In this document: piece after piece, positions 1 through 12,707 of the stretch
Layout: each line of letters starts with the position of its first letter
Position numbering within the stretch: the stretch's first letter is position 1
From: Artemisia argyi
Lineage: Eukaryota > Streptophyta > Magnoliopsida > Asterales > Asteraceae
Assembly (NCBI GenBank): GCA_030686995.1
Contig: CM060685.1
Coordinates: forward strand, 130,845,823 to 130,909,822
Length of the DNA: 64,000 nucleotides
Direction: 5' to 3'
Made by a program: the position numbers and the translations under genes
The notes under the pieces: model-generated
What the model was told of the DNA's origin: nothing
What the model saw: the letters and a program-made list of their open reading frames with translations, nothing else
Database searches by the model: none

Positions 1-15
1 GATTCCCATGCATCA
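1..15 (+). repeat. 3' end of the 5' LTR, family-1 element 1
   Basis: The first 15 bases match the last bases of the LTR ending at 6386, differing at one position near the CATCA terminus. The rest of this LTR lies outside the window, so its upstream target duplication cannot be checked. Confidence 0.85.
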
Positions 16-17
16 AG

Positions 18-41
18 TTTTTGGCGCCGCTGCCGGGGAAT
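18..41 (+). other. Primer binding site, tRNA-Asp-like
   Basis: Directly after the LTR end comes TTGGCGCCGCTGCCGGGGAA, which is close to the complement of the plant tRNA-Asp 3' end (TGGCGCCGTCGCCGGG). This primer choice is typical of the Athila/Tat group of Ty3/gypsy elements. The same motif follows the LTR of the related element near 19734. Confidence 0.85.
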
Positions 42-178
42 AGTTATTGTCTAGGTTAGAATTTCTTTTTATTAGGTCTACTTGCTAGATTCCTTTCTAG
101 TAAGATTTTATTTTTAGGTTTTCTTTAGTCTATCTTATTTCTTCGTGTCTTTGTTCGTAATCTTTACCATCCGACATC

Positions 179-2449
179 ATGGAAGGTGGTAACATCTTTG
201 AACCCATCATCCCACCACAACAAAACCCACCACTAGAACCCCTTAGGCCCCGAACCTTAGGAGAGTATTCCCGACCTAGCCACCACGGCTACCGAAACAC
301 CATTGAGCTCACCGAAGCCAATGTGACCCCCTTGCGATCCGACACCATCCGGTTGGTGCAAAGCGGATGTGCATTCCATGGACTTCGTTCCGAAGATCCA
401 AATCAACATCTTAAGGACTTCCTCAAAATCGTAGATTCCATAGACCTAGATGTTACAACTAGAGAGACTACCCGTTTATGCCTATTCTAATTCTATCTAC
501 GGGATCAAGTTAGTCAATGGCTTGAGCGTTTACCCGCGGGATCCATCACCACATGGGACAATCTCGCCAATCGCTTCCTTACCCAATTCTTTCCGCCGGA
601 AAAGACTGCAATGCTTAGAAGGGACATTTTGATGTTTGAGCAACAGCAGGGTGAAACTTTCTACGAGGCTTGGGCCCGTTTTAAGGATCTCCTCCACAAG
701 ATCCCTCATCATGGCATAAACCTGTGGTTATTAGTCCAGATTTTCTACGACCATGTTGACTATCACACTAAGCGCACCATCGACAGGGCCGCGGGAGGTA
801 AATTGCGTGATTATAATGCCGAGGAGTCTTGGGCAATTATCGAAGAGCTCGCTGTTGATAATCATGAGATGTGGGAATTTAAACATACGATAGAAGCGGC
901 CATCAATGCAGTCTCGACATCTGGAGGAACCACCGAAATCCCCGATGAACTCCTATGCAAACTTGAGGCAAAAGTTGACTATTTTGAGGAAAGACAAAGG
1001 CGACCTTTGAGTCCTAGACGGGCTACTGTCAATTCTGTCTCAAAAACAACTTCGGCACCATTATCTGAATCTCCCTCTAGGGAAAATGCCGAGACTTTTC
1101 AGAACTATGCCCCACCTTGTTCCCCTCCCAAAGAGCTTGGTTCGGAGTTTGAAGCTAGGATGAGAGAATATATGGCAACTCACTCTGATCGGCTTGCTAG
1201 ATTCGAGGAAGCAGTTTATAAGCAGAAAGAGGAAATGCAGGAGAAAATGAATGAGATGATGAGTCTCTTAGAGGAGTATGCCAACCAGAGAACCCCCGAA
1301 AGAATACTACTAAGGAAAGAAAGCGCCACTCCCACCACCCAATTTGTTAACTCCATCACCATCGTCCAAAAAGATAACGAGAAGGCAGGAACTCCTGCTA
1401 AACAGACCTTAGAAAAACCACCAGAATCCCAACCTTTGAGCTACTACCTGAAACATGATATAAACGAAAACACCATAACAAATTGGATTAAGGGTGATGG
1501 GCGTAACCAACCTCCCAATCAGGGGTCTGAAAATGAGAAAGAAGTGAAAGATGAGTATGATACGCTACCTGGAGGATCAGTATTCGAAAAACTAGTGGTA
1601 CAAAAGGTAGCTACTAAGCAGCTGGCATGTGGGAACTTTGAGATACCAACAAGCATCGGGGACTTGAAACATCTTAGTGCTTTCGCCGACCAAGGATCGG
1701 AAGTAAATCTTATGCCCCTGACTATTTACGTCCAACTAACGTCAAAAATGCCAACCCCTACTCGTGTTAGGTTATCTCTCGTTGGACACTCGTACATATA
1801 TCCCCTGGGAATCGCAGAAGATGTGTTAGTTAATGTCGCTGGATTCATGTACCCCGTTGATTTTATGATCATCGATGATAAAGGGGATGGATGCATGCCA
1901 ATAATCCTTGGGTCACCATTCCTCACCACCGCTAAGGCTGTCATTAAGTATGAAGGTAGGAAGATCGAGCTTAAATCTGGAAAAAGAAAGATTAGCTTCC
2001 CCATGACCCCACAAAGTAAGCATGAGGATTTGAGTTGGAGAAAGGTCAAAAACAACATTAACACGACACCTATTTGTGTTCAGAATAAAATTCTTGCATG
2101 GGAGGCAAGAATCAAAAGCTATAAGGAAGAAAAAAATGAGCGAAGCAAAAACAATAAGGTTCAGGCAGAATTCGAATATACTCAACCCATTGATAATCAT
2201 GTACCATTTGAGGAAGGGAACTTGGTACTCTTGAGACACTTGGAAACAACAATACCACCCGATAAACCAAGTCCTTGGTGGTATGGGCCATTCACAATCG
2301 GAGGTGTGAGCCAAGATGGGGTAGCTAACTTGAGAAGCAAATTAGGTGGGAAGGTGATTGCGAGTATCGACAGATTGAGGCACTACCACCATAACAGTAA
2401 TGCTCGCAACTATATGGGGTATATCATTTCAAATGATGAGATCACGTAG
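179..2449 (+). pseudogene. gag-protease polyprotein with integrase-tail-like end, one nonsense break
   Basis: A single reading frame of 757 codons starts at the ATG after the PBS leader. It is interrupted once, by TAA at 488-490, where gag relatives have glutamine (CAA), so the frame itself is preserved. Residues about 60-250 look like a Retrotrans_gag domain, with FFPPEKTAML-type and ETFYEAWARFKDLL-type motifs. Residues about 335-375 are charged and helical, a possible coiled coil. Residues about 490-610 look like a retropepsin: the catalytic aspartate is D504 in an ADQGS context, followed by NLMPL and later IILGSPFL. No CCHC knuckle, reverse transcriptase, RNase H or integrase core is present. 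The frame instead runs into a segment (about 681-745) with WWYGPF and DRLRHYHH, resembling the end of gypsy integrases. It looks non-autonomous. Domain calls are by eye. Confidence 0.8.
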
Positions 2450-4299
2450 TAACCATGACCTTGAGTCTAGCTACAAGACTCGTAAATAAAGAAAAGCGCT
2501 TCTTGGGAGGCAACCCATGTTTTGTGTGATTTTCATTTTATTTGTTTGTTATTTGCTTCCGTATGCATGCTTTATTTTTATTGTTGGTAGATCATGTTTC
2601 TAAATTAAAAAGTGGAAATACTTTACTATTTTGTTTGGCCTAGTCTTAACTCCAACCTAAAAGTATTTTGCAAAAGATAAGTGTAAGGGGAAACCCCAAA
2701 TATGTTTTCAAGAAACACACGATCATGATTCTCCACAATATTAAATGAACATGTATATTCGTATTTGTTAGAGTCAAATGCTTGTATTGAGTCATAATGA
2801 AGTTTTGCAGGATTTTCCAGGAAGTAGGACCAAGTTTTTCCAGAAATTTTCCGGAAACTTAACATAAGAATTTCTGCAGGTCCATTCTGACGGCGTCATG
2901 AGTTTACTCTTGACGGCGTCAGGAGTAAAAATCTGGAAATTTTACCGGTTTTGTTTTTCTAACGGAGTCTTATGGTTTTTGTGAATTATTAAGTTTTATA
3001 ATCTCCAGGAAATCTGCAAACTTCATTCCACAAGCATTATATCTTACTTTGTTTTCTAGGATTTAGTAACTTATATAGGATGCCGCCGATTTTACGCGAG
3101 GTTGTCTTGTCTATTTTTGTCAGGATTTACAGGTTATGTTCGACAAGGAGATGATTTATATTCTGGATGGGAAGCTTTGATTGTTCATTTTCTTGGAGGA
3201 AGATCTAATCTGGCCAACCTATAATCCATACCGAGCGAATCAGGGGAGTATTTGATTTCATTCTTTTTACTTTTTTCACTTTTACATTCTTTACTTGAAC
3301 ATTGGGGACAATGTTCATCTTAAGTGTAAGGGGATGGTAAAAAGATGATACCGTACATATGCACTTTCGCTTGAGTTTGTTTTGTTTGATAGTAGATGTG
3401 TAATAAAACTATGAGAAATACTTGTTAGTGTAATTTTAGCGCCAAATTTAAAATTTTTTACAACATTTAGGAGTGAAACTTTAGCCATAGCAAGCGTCTC
3501 ATGGATAGGAGATTGTATGACTAGCACATAACCGTATATTCAGAAAAAAAATTTCACCCAAATATGTGAGGTTCGCCTTTAGATTTGATAGGAAAAGCAT
3601 TCATTATTAGTGCTTATGAGTGTACCGGTAGCATTTAGATTCTAGAACTTGCGTTAGTGATGCATCCCGAGACCGCTAGTGATACTACATTCGTGTGGTA
3701 GGATTTACTACATGATAAGAGGCATTAGGATCACCCTTGTGTTAAACCCGTATTATAATTACTTGACCATTTAAGTCATATTACTTGACTAGTTAAGTCA
3801 ACTAATTTTTCCCACACCCTTAGCGTTGTACTCATTTTTAGTACACGAAACCCCTAGTACACCCCTCCGAGCCTATTTTTTCATTTCTAACTTTAAGAAT
3901 CTTACTTAAAGGAAGAATTTGTTACACCCCACTTAAATGTACACCTAAATCGCCTTAGCCTTCCGTGTATGCACTCATCTTTAGTGCATTATTGTTATTT
4001 GTTAAACCCTAAGTTAACTTTCTAATTGATTACATGGTTGCTAAGTCGAGTCATATCCTTGTACATATTGTTTTGGGACGATTGGGACTCATGGGTAAGT
4101 ACTTATTTTATTGAGTAATGGGGAAGAACATCATTTATTACCCCCATATGTACGTTAATCTTAAAAGTACTCCAAGTGTTTTGATTTTCTTAATTCGAGT
4201 CATTAGATTAGTTTAATGTAAAGTATGTAAAGATTCAAGTGTAAGGGGAATGTTTATCCCCTATGATGTATTATTTTGGATGGTAGGGTAAGAGTGTAT

Positions 4300-4332
<33 letters not shown>

Positions 4333-4936
4333 GAAAAAATCAAGAAAAAAGAAAATAAAAAAATAGAAAAAGGAAAAGAGAAAAAACATACGGACTACCA
4401 TCCCATTTTATTCTATGTTCATTTTATGTTTTTGTTATTTCTCATTTATTAGCTTAAGTCGAGTCTAGTCTTGGCTTAGCAACGCCATATTGTACATGTA
4501 ATTAACCAAGATTGTTAACTCGCCACCAGTAAAACTTCCATTATCCAACAAAACCGTGTAATTCATATCCCTATACCTAACGTTACAACCCTTTAAAAGA
4601 CCTCTTTGATAGTTTATCCTAGGTGCTTACGCCATGTGGTGGAGGTTTGATCCTTTCCCAAGCCTATGGTAATCTATTTTGCTATGACAGGTAGTGAGAG
4701 ATATCTTCCATTCCCATAATGTTATATTACTTTATTACACCCGAGAGATGTGAGTATCTAAACACTATTTGTGAGGTGCTAGTGTATGACCTCCGTGCTT
4801 GTCTATTGGTCTTTAGTGGAACGATTATTTGTTGTAATTACTTTTATATTAGTGTTAAATGACCTCTAACTTGTCTTTTGACTAGAATAAAAGCGCATTT
4901 GCTTGAGGACAAGCAAATCTCAAGTGTAAGGATATA
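2450..4936 (+). other. Long noncoding 3' region of element 1
   Basis: There is no credible ORF between the gag-protease stop and the 3' LTR. It begins with the block GCGCTTCTTGGGAGGCAACC that follows coding regions in this group. It is collinear with 21190-23638 of the second element, sharing the repeated phrase 'aagtgtaagggga', a homopolymer A tract (4302-4330) and the closing CTTGAGGACAAGCAAA just before the LTR. Two TGACGGCGTCA-type motifs lie at about 2888-2925. The high conservation between two elements with different coding cargo suggests a cis-acting role or a recent common source. Confidence 0.75.
4302..4330 (+). repeat. Internal poly(A) tract
   Basis: A run of 29 A residues inside the 3' noncoding region, followed by A-rich sequence. 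The second element has 28 A at exactly the matching place (23022-23049). Confidence 0.9.
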
Positions 4937-6386
4937 TGATAAGGCGAAAAATGAACCACTTTTAGGGGGTCATTTAAGCCCGAATCCGAATTTATTTGAT
5001 CAAATATTGCCCTAAATCGTTCCTTTTGTGATTTTAGGTACTTGGAGAGTGAATTCTGGAAAAGACGCCATTTTGGACGTTTTTTGAGCATAAAAGTGAA
5101 GAAAACGGCAAAGTCTCAATTTTCCATGCTGGGAACAGTAGGTGACGGCGTCAAGAGTAATTTCCTGACGGCGTCAAACCTCAATAATAAAATCCGAGAG
5201 TTCATGAAGGCGTCAAGAGTTTTCCTGACGGCGTCAAACCCCAAGAATTAAAATCCGTAGTTGATGACGGCGTCACACACAGGGCGTCAAGAGTAATTTG
5301 TGTGACGGCCTAGGCCTTGACGGCGTCCGAAGTAGATCAAGGCCGTCCGAGGAAGTATTTGGCGGCGAGATGACGGCGTCACACCTTTGTTCTTGACGCC
5401 GTCATCCCTATTTTCCTATATATAGTTTTCTAGTTTTTCACATTTAAAGAGAGGAGTTTTGGGAGAAACCCTAAGTATGATTTTGGTGTAACTTTACAGT
5501 TTTTTCAAGGGTTCCAACCCCTTGATACCTTGCATGATTAATTAAGATAAGTGTTCTTCTAATTCAATCAATATGTCTATGTGTTGGTTGTCTATATCTT
5601 GTTCTTGTCTTAATTCTATCATGCTAGGTTAAATCTCTTTTGTGTTTGCTTAGATCTAATGAAACCTAGATATTGATTATGTGTTGATTACTTGTTTATT
5701 CTTGTTTTGGATGAATGATTTATATGTTAGGCTTAAGAAAACTGGCAGATCTCCAAATGGTAACATGCTTGAACGTCTTAAGAAACATGAACCGAGGCGC
5801 ACTAGGTCTTTATTGGTTGTATTTAATGCATGAGCCACTGTTTACAATCCCTATAGTTGTGCTGGGCATGGTGTAGGAGGCGATAAGAGCTCATAGAATT
5901 GGGGAGTTGTGTGTGCCACCCCATGAATGGTATTAAGGAATACGATCCGTCATCCATGCAATTATAACAAGTAATTAACGTGTAAAAGATATCTAGGGAG
6001 TAGTGAAATCTAAGTAAACACATTTTCTCCAATTACTGCTCACAACTTTAGTATAAATTAGTTATTTTCATTTTTATTATTTTATTTTGATTGTATCTTA
6101 GTATTGGGTTAGTTGAATAGCAACTAATTCCGCCCACTCTTCCAAAACCCGAGATTTTAATTTGCTTTCTAAAAAAAATATAAAAACACAAAAATAATCA
6201 TCCCTCACCTTTAGAACTAGTATTTAGGCTTTCTAATCCTAGCGACACTATTCCTAAGCTGAACGATCAATCCCCCGGTACTTGTCACTATACTATACTA
6301 CAACGATCAGGTACACTGCCTGGTGGGGGTTGTAAGCTTCTCGAGATCCCTCGAGAGGTAAAGCCTGTTGCGATTCCCACGCATCA
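4937..6386 (+). mobile_element. 3' LTR of family-1 element 1
   Basis: A 1450-bp LTR that starts TGATAAGGCG and ends CGCATCA. The start follows a purine-rich stretch after CTTGAGGACAAGCAAATCTC. The end is almost the same as window positions 1-15. Related LTRs occur at 6878 and 18309. U3 carries the TGACGGCGTCA array and a TATATATAG box at 5417. The downstream part contains the conserved phrase 'agaaaactggcag' and the terminal 'cgagaggtaaagcc'. Confidence 0.9.
5143..5425 (+). promoter_or_regulatory. U3 array of TGACGGCGTCA motifs plus TATA box
   Basis: About ten exact or near copies of TGACGGCGTCA (arms TGACG and CGTCA around one central base) or of its half sites lie in about 265 bp. They end about 10 bp before TATATATAG at 5417-5425. 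The half site TGACG is the core bound by plant TGA-class bZIP factors (as-1 type). Use as an enhancer is inference. Confidence 0.6.
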
Positions 6387-6877
6387 TGCATCTCCTTCAT
6401 ATGAAGATCTAGGTGATTGTACCTGTCGTTGCTGTTATTGTGGTGCAGCTTCTAGGAGCTGTCAAACGACTATATATTATGGTGGTCAAGCTGATGTTTT
6501 TGATGATGCCTACCCAAACAAGGTCACATTTTATAATGTTTATTGTCTAATTATTTCATCTACCAAATCTGTCATATGAAATCACAATTAAATATCTGGT
6601 TTCATGCAGATGCTATAATGCCGTTACAAGGGTGAAATGGAGGATGATCATCAACAAGTTTTTCAAATAGCTCAGCTCTAAAACCATTTGATGGTGAGTC
6701 CCACGAATACATAGGTGCCTTTAAGAAATAATGTATAAGGAGGCCATCCGACTATTGAAACAACCTGGTCAACTGAGTATGTATACACAGTTTCATTTAT
6801 ACAAAACACTCTTTAGTTGAATGACTATAAAGATACTTTTTTACTTTTACAAAATTAGAAAAATAACTAAAGGTGTC
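6387..6877 (+). pseudogene. Old decayed sequence, possible Helitron protein fragment
   Basis: Between two LTRs lies non-LTR sequence. Bases about 6390-6520 translate in one frame to a cysteine-rich segment with YEDLGDCTCRCCYCGA, which resembles the zinc-ribbon-like stretch near the start of plant Helitron replication proteins (Y.D.GDC...C.YCGA). The frame then decays. This sequence continues at 29797 after removal of the solo LTR, as shown by the shared GTGTC duplication. The Helitron assignment is tentative. Confidence 0.35.
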
Positions 6878-7082
6878 TGATGAGGCGAAAAGTGTACCGC
6901 TTTTAAGGGGTCATTTAAGCCCAAATTCGAGTTTATTTGATCAAATATTGCCCTAAATCGTTCCTTTTATCATTTTAGGTACTTTTGGAGAGAAATCTGG
7001 AAAAGGAAGTATTTTGGACGTTTTTTGAGCATAAAAGTGAAGAAAACGGCAAAGTCTCAAATTTCCTTGCTGGAACAGTACC

Positions 7083-7358
7083 TGACGGCGTCAAGGTTCT
7101 ACAAGTGACGGCGTCAAGGGTTACAAAAGAGGTGGATGTGGAACTTATAACGTGACGGCCCAGAAAGTTTTCAGGCATATTGGCCTGACAGCGTCACCAA
7201 GGCCGTCAGGGTCCAAACACTAGTGACGGCCCAGAGTGATTTCCTACATGACGGCGTCACAATTGGATCTAGGCAATACGAATTTTATCATGGCGGCGAG
7301 TTGACGGCGTCACAAGCTATAACGTGACGCCGTCAAGGTGTAAAATCTATATATATTT
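7083..7358 (+). promoter_or_regulatory. U3 TGACGGCGTCA array and TATA of the solo LTR
   Basis: This is the same architecture as at 5143: several TGACGGCGTCA or TGACGGCCC half-site variants over about 250 bp, ending at TGACGCCGTCA (7325-7335), then TATATATAT at about 7349. Confidence 0.6.
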
Positions 7359-9922
7359 TTCCAATTTTCATTCATTAGTGTGGAACTTAGTGTGCAACTT
7401 TGAGGGAAAAAACCCTAGACGAATTTTAACAGCTTTTCAAGGGTTTCAACCCCTTGATTCTTCTATGTGTTGTGTGATTATATCTTACGCTTGTCTTCTC
7501 TTTAACATGCTAGGCTAGATCTTTATTGTGTTTGCTTAGATGTAGTGAAACCTAGATGTTGATTATGGGTTGATTGTTTGTTTATAATTGTTACGGATGA
7601 TTGTATTCGATGTTAGGCATAAGAAAACTGGCAGACTTCCATTGGTAACTGACTCCTCCTAAACTAACCAGTCAACCGGGTGCGGTCAATAGGTCAACCC
7701 AGGAGAAAGTGCAAGATAACCGGTGAAGAATAGGGTTTCCCCGGGTCGTTATGTCCCGACGAAGCGTGCAAAGGTATTTAAAACGGATTTGTGATTGGGT
7801 GATTCTAAACATGAAAGGGGTAAAAGGGGTTTGAATGATTACGCTAAGGAAATACAAGTGAAAACAAGTTAAATAAACTAACTTAACTAAAATGTAAGAC
7901 CAAATTACCCTAGAACGTATTTAAAATTAAAAACGCGCGTTTACGTTAAAAATAATGTCCACGCGCAAAATAAAAAGTGAAACGGGAGCAAATAAAGTCC
8001 TACGGTTATAAAAATTACATTTTTACAATCCTAATGATAAAAGAAAATTTTAAGAAAAAGAAAATTAATTTTTACGTTATTTAATTAATTACTATTAATT
8101 AACTACTATTTAATAACTAATTAATAATATTTAAAATACACTAATTATGAATTTAAGCTAGAAAAATGGAAATTTAATTATAAAAATTCTAAAATAATAT
8201 AAAAGTAATTTTAAAACTAAAAATGTATTTTTCCTACTTTTTCTCTATTTATTATTAATTAATTAAGATTTAAATACTAATTAAACTAATTAAATTAAAG
8301 AAAAATAGCAAATGAATAGTAAAAATTCTAAAACTTTTTCTAAAAATATTTTATGACATTTAAAACCTAGGAAAAACATAAAAACATAGGAGTACTTAAT
8401 AAAAACTTTTTATACTATTTAATTATCTAATATTAATTAATTATTAATAAAACTAATATTAATTATTAAAAATAGCAAATGTAAAGAGAAAAATCTAGAA
8501 AAATTCCTAAAAATACTTTAATATAAAATAAGTCTAATAAAAATATAAAAATGAAAAAATGCTTAATAATAAGCTGAAAGAAAATTTAAAAAGATAAATT
8601 ATATTAAATAGAAGCTATCACTAAACTTTAAAGTGGGCTTTTTTGGATTTTTCTTTTTCAAAACTACTAAAATACTTGTAATCACAAACTTTTGTGAAGG
8701 AACTTTCATTGGGGCTCAAAAATAAGCATTGTGATTGCTAATAAGCTCAAACAGTGAGCTTTTTGTTTGAAAGTGAGGATATTAAGCTCAAATAAGTTAT
8801 CCAAGATACACAAGCTAGAAAAGAAGCTGTAAACAACTTAAGAGAACATGAATGAAGCTAAAACAAGCTAAGGGATACACAAAATAAGCCAAGAAGTCAA
8901 ATATGCAAATTCACTATACTCACAGCCCACACTGGCCAAATGTGGCACTTGTAGCCCACTGTGGGGCCCACCTGGGTGATCAAGGGTCCAAGGTGATGGT
9001 TGGTCTAAAGAGACAGCCTGAGGGACTTTCTAAAAGGCCAAGGGGCAGCTTGTGGGGTCCATTAATATGCCAAGGGTTGGCTACTGAACTAGGCCTAGTG
9101 AGATAGAAAATCTGTGGTGCAGGGCAGGTTTTCAGGTAAGGTTAAGCTTAACAAATAAGCTCAAACCAAAGAATAAGCTAGAACACATAAACCTGATACT
9201 ACTAGTTGCAAAAGTTACAAAGATCAAACACCAATCCTAATCCTACTTAACCTAAAACTTAAATCAGAAAGGAGGGGCAACAAGCCTGTTTGGAGGGGGT
9301 GTATTGCAACCCTCATTAAGCCGCCAAATAAGCTCATACAAACTGATACTAGGGGGAGTCCTAATAAGCACTAAGGGACAGGAAATAAGCAATGGGGATG
9401 AGCTGAACAAACAATAAATAAGCTAAAGTGATCCTAAGGGGGACTGTTACAGCAGGCCTACAGCCTAAGGGGCTAACTTTGAGGGCATAATAAGCTGTTT
9501 AAAAAAAATCCTAAAAATAAAATGAAAATACAAGCTTGCAAAGAAGCTATAACAAAATTCCAGGTCCTAAATCCTAAGGATAAAGAAATTAAAATTAGTG
9601 ATCCAAGGGAGGTTTGGGAGCAGAAATTTGCAGGTCTGCTAAGAGATGGGTGTGAGCAGACCAAGAAATGAGACACCAATGATACTGCAAACTGCAAAAC
9701 AAACTGAAATACAAAATGTCTAACCTATGAACTACAAGTAATACTGAAATTAAGTCCTAAATCTAACTTGAGCATATCTAAAATGATGAATGAGTTGGCT
9801 TGTTTGGGCAAGTTCATGACAGAATGCAGTTTCAAAATGGCTATTTGCAGCCAAGGTTTAAACTACCCGAGTTTAAAAATATAACAAAGTGAGCTTAGCA
9901 ACTAAAACCCTATACCACTAAG

Positions 9923-10261
9923 TAGGGCTGAGCAAACAGACCGGATGGACCGGACCGACCGACAAAACCGACCGGACCGGACCGACCACATTCGGTCCGG
10001 TCCTCGGTCTAAGCTTTTTAGCTAATTCGGTCCTCGGTCCGGTCGGTCCAGACCGACCAAAAACCCGAAAAAACTTGCCAAATCTTGCCTATTTGGACCG
10101 GACCGACCGAAGACCGACCGGACCGGACCGACCGAAGACCGACCGGACCGGACCGGACCGAGACCGGACCGACCACATTCGGTCCGGTCTCGGTCTATGG
10201 TTTTTCCGGTTCTCGGTCTTCGGTCCGGTCCGGTCCGGTTTTTGGACCGTGATCACCCTTA
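9923..10261. mobile_element. hAT-type MITE filled with CCGGACCGA repeats
   Basis: A 339-bp insert with short terminal inverted repeats (TAGGGCTGA at the left, TAAGGGTGA on the other strand at the right). Its perfect 8-bp target duplication CCACTAAG (9915-9922, 10262-10269) is the size made by hAT transposases. The interior is an inverted arrangement of tandem GGACCGACC/GGTCGGTCC repeats, far more GC-rich than its surroundings. No transposase is encoded. Confidence 0.85.
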
Positions 10262-11065
10262 CCACTAAGTCATTGTGAATCACAATTTTAAAGCTAAATC
10301 CTACTCTAACTAAGCTATATTTTGAATTGAAAAGTGATGTGATGGACTGGTTTGTTACTGTTCACAGTCAAGAGAAATGGGGCAAAATAAATGATTTTGA
10401 CTCAAGAAGGTTTAACACTAGAGTGCACACAAATGTAATACCAATTTCTAGACTAATTCAAACCAAGGACCATAACTAGAAGGCTTTAAATCTAAATTCT
10501 ATCCTTTCTTTTATAAAAACGGTTCTAAGTAAACAATTTTTTTGACAATAACTTAAATGCTATTAAGGTTTTTACAAAAATGACAGATTTTACTTAAAAG
10601 CTACCAACAATAATGGAATAAGGGTGATTGAATTTAGAATCAAGGGTTCAAACTAATGTTTTGTGGCAGAAAGTAGTTGAGCCAAACACCCCTTCACAGG
10701 GCTTTGAATATGGATTTTGTAACTATAAACATTAGTTGTAACCAAACTTTCTTGAACATAAGTTTTTCATTAGGCCAACAATCACTTGACAAACAGATAA
10801 AAACATAGAATAAGCAGTGTAAATAAGCTATCTAATAAGCAGTTATATTAAAAGAGAGTACTGTGTGGAAAACTAGAAGGGGGGGTTGAATAGTTTTGCG
10901 TCTTTTTCGTTTAGTAAAAGTTTGCTTTCAAAGAATTGATGGTAATTGTAAAAACCTTTGAAGCTAAAGTATAGATACAAATTAATTCACATATATCATA
11001 TAGACACTACTTATTTAAAGTGTTGAAATAGAAATTATAATTTCATATATCTCACTTAATTATAA

Positions 11066-11222
<157 letters not shown>

Positions 11223-12194
11223 AATAATTGTATATACTTATATTTTACTAATGTATAATTAATGTTATAAATGGAACCTAGTTTGATCTTTATGTGAAAT
11301 CAATATATGCACAACACACAATTATAACAATGTACGAGAAGCTAATAAGTAAGCAAGCAAAGAGTTAGAGACGGAAAGATCAAACCGAGGGACAAAGGAT
11401 TTATAGTGGTTCGGCTACAAGGACACCTTCCTTGCCCTACTCCACTCCCCGAGCACCGAACTCGAGAGTTTTCTTCACTAAGTAAATAACCTCCCTTATG
11501 GCGGAGAAAACCGTACACACCAAAAGCTTACACCAATTTACGACACAAAGCAAGATGTCAAGTTCTAATCGTAGCTAGAACCAATCTCACACCAAATATA
11601 ACACCACGCCTTCTTCACACCTTTACACTTCTTCTCTACTTCTTCACACCACAAATATCTTCACGCCTTCACAAATACTTCACAATTTTAATGTCTTGGA
11701 ACATAACAACTTCAAGGCACTAGCGTCTTCACACCTTCAAGCCACTAATGTCTTCACAACTTCAATCTACTAATGTCTTCTAGTCTTCTCCACTTGGAAG
11801 CTTCAAATATCTTTACTACTAGTCACTATTGCTACTATCTCCTACCACTACTACTATCCAACACTACTTCTTCACTTCAAGTTCCACTTCACACTTACAA
11901 CAATTCTAGATTCTACAACTAAATCTAGCTAACTAATACATACACCTTATTCACCAAAATATGAGAGATTAACAAGAAGATATAAACAAGCAACTTAGAT
12001 AGCAAGATGATACTAAGTTGTAATACTTCTAATAGAAGTATTCTTCTCTTTGCACTTGAGTGTTGAGGCTTGAATCACTTTGAAACAAAGATCAAAGTAT
12101 ATAAGATCAAAGGATTTTTAGAGAAAGGAAATGGGTGTTTAGATAAGAAAGTTTCTAGTGCAAAAAGGTGAGAAAAATATGTGGAATGATCCAA

Positions 12195-12306
12195 TATTTA
12201 TAGGGCCAGAAAATACTGTTCTGGAGCGTGCCGATCCCCTTAATTAGGGGGCGGTCCCCTTAATGATTAAGGGGGCCGCCTAGTAAAATTAAGGGGGCCG
12301 CCCTCT
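12195..12306 (-). promoter_or_regulatory. U3 palindrome cluster and TATA of element D 3' LTR
   Basis: On the minus strand the sequence AAGGGGGCCGCC and its inverse are repeated. They centre on CCCCTTAATGATTAAGGGG at 12256-12274, with flanking GGCGG/CCGCC arms at 12250-12280. A TATAAATA box follows at 12202-12195. Confidence 0.55.
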
Positions 12307-12694
12307 TGAACGTTGGATTTTCTTGTCCTTTTGTGAGGGAAATTTTTCTGGATTAGATTTGCCATTTTTGGTTGAAAATTTGAATTCATAAATATGTAAT
12401 GAATTAAACATATTCTTTTAATGCCAAATTTTTTTTTACAAAAGATATAAAATGTTTTGTGACATTTTATAAATATTTAGTGATTAACAAAAGTGTTCCT
12501 TTGATCTTATAATGCATTAGACACTTTGTTTATTCATACCTTAAGTGATTAGATGGTGAAGATGAGTATTTACTACTAAATACTTGTTTATATCATAATC
12601 TTTGGTTTGATGAGTTTTCGTTTTGTGATTATCAAAACATAGAGATATCGAAAGATATGAATAACGTTTTTAGTCATTTATTTATATCAACAAT

Positions 12695-12707
12695 CTCCCC
12701 CTTTTTG
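12695..12707 (-). other. Polypurine tract of element D, with extra copies nearby
   Basis: On the minus strand CAAAAAGGGGGAG sits 2 bases before the LTR start. Similar tracts recur at about 12784-12796, 12832-12840 and 12850-12856. The related element at 57817 shows the same multiplicity. Confidence 0.7.

Noticed and set aside
5143..5406. CRISPR-like array
   Set aside because: The TGACGGCGTCA sites are short, uneven in spacing and part of a plant LTR promoter; no long identical repeats or cas genes occur.
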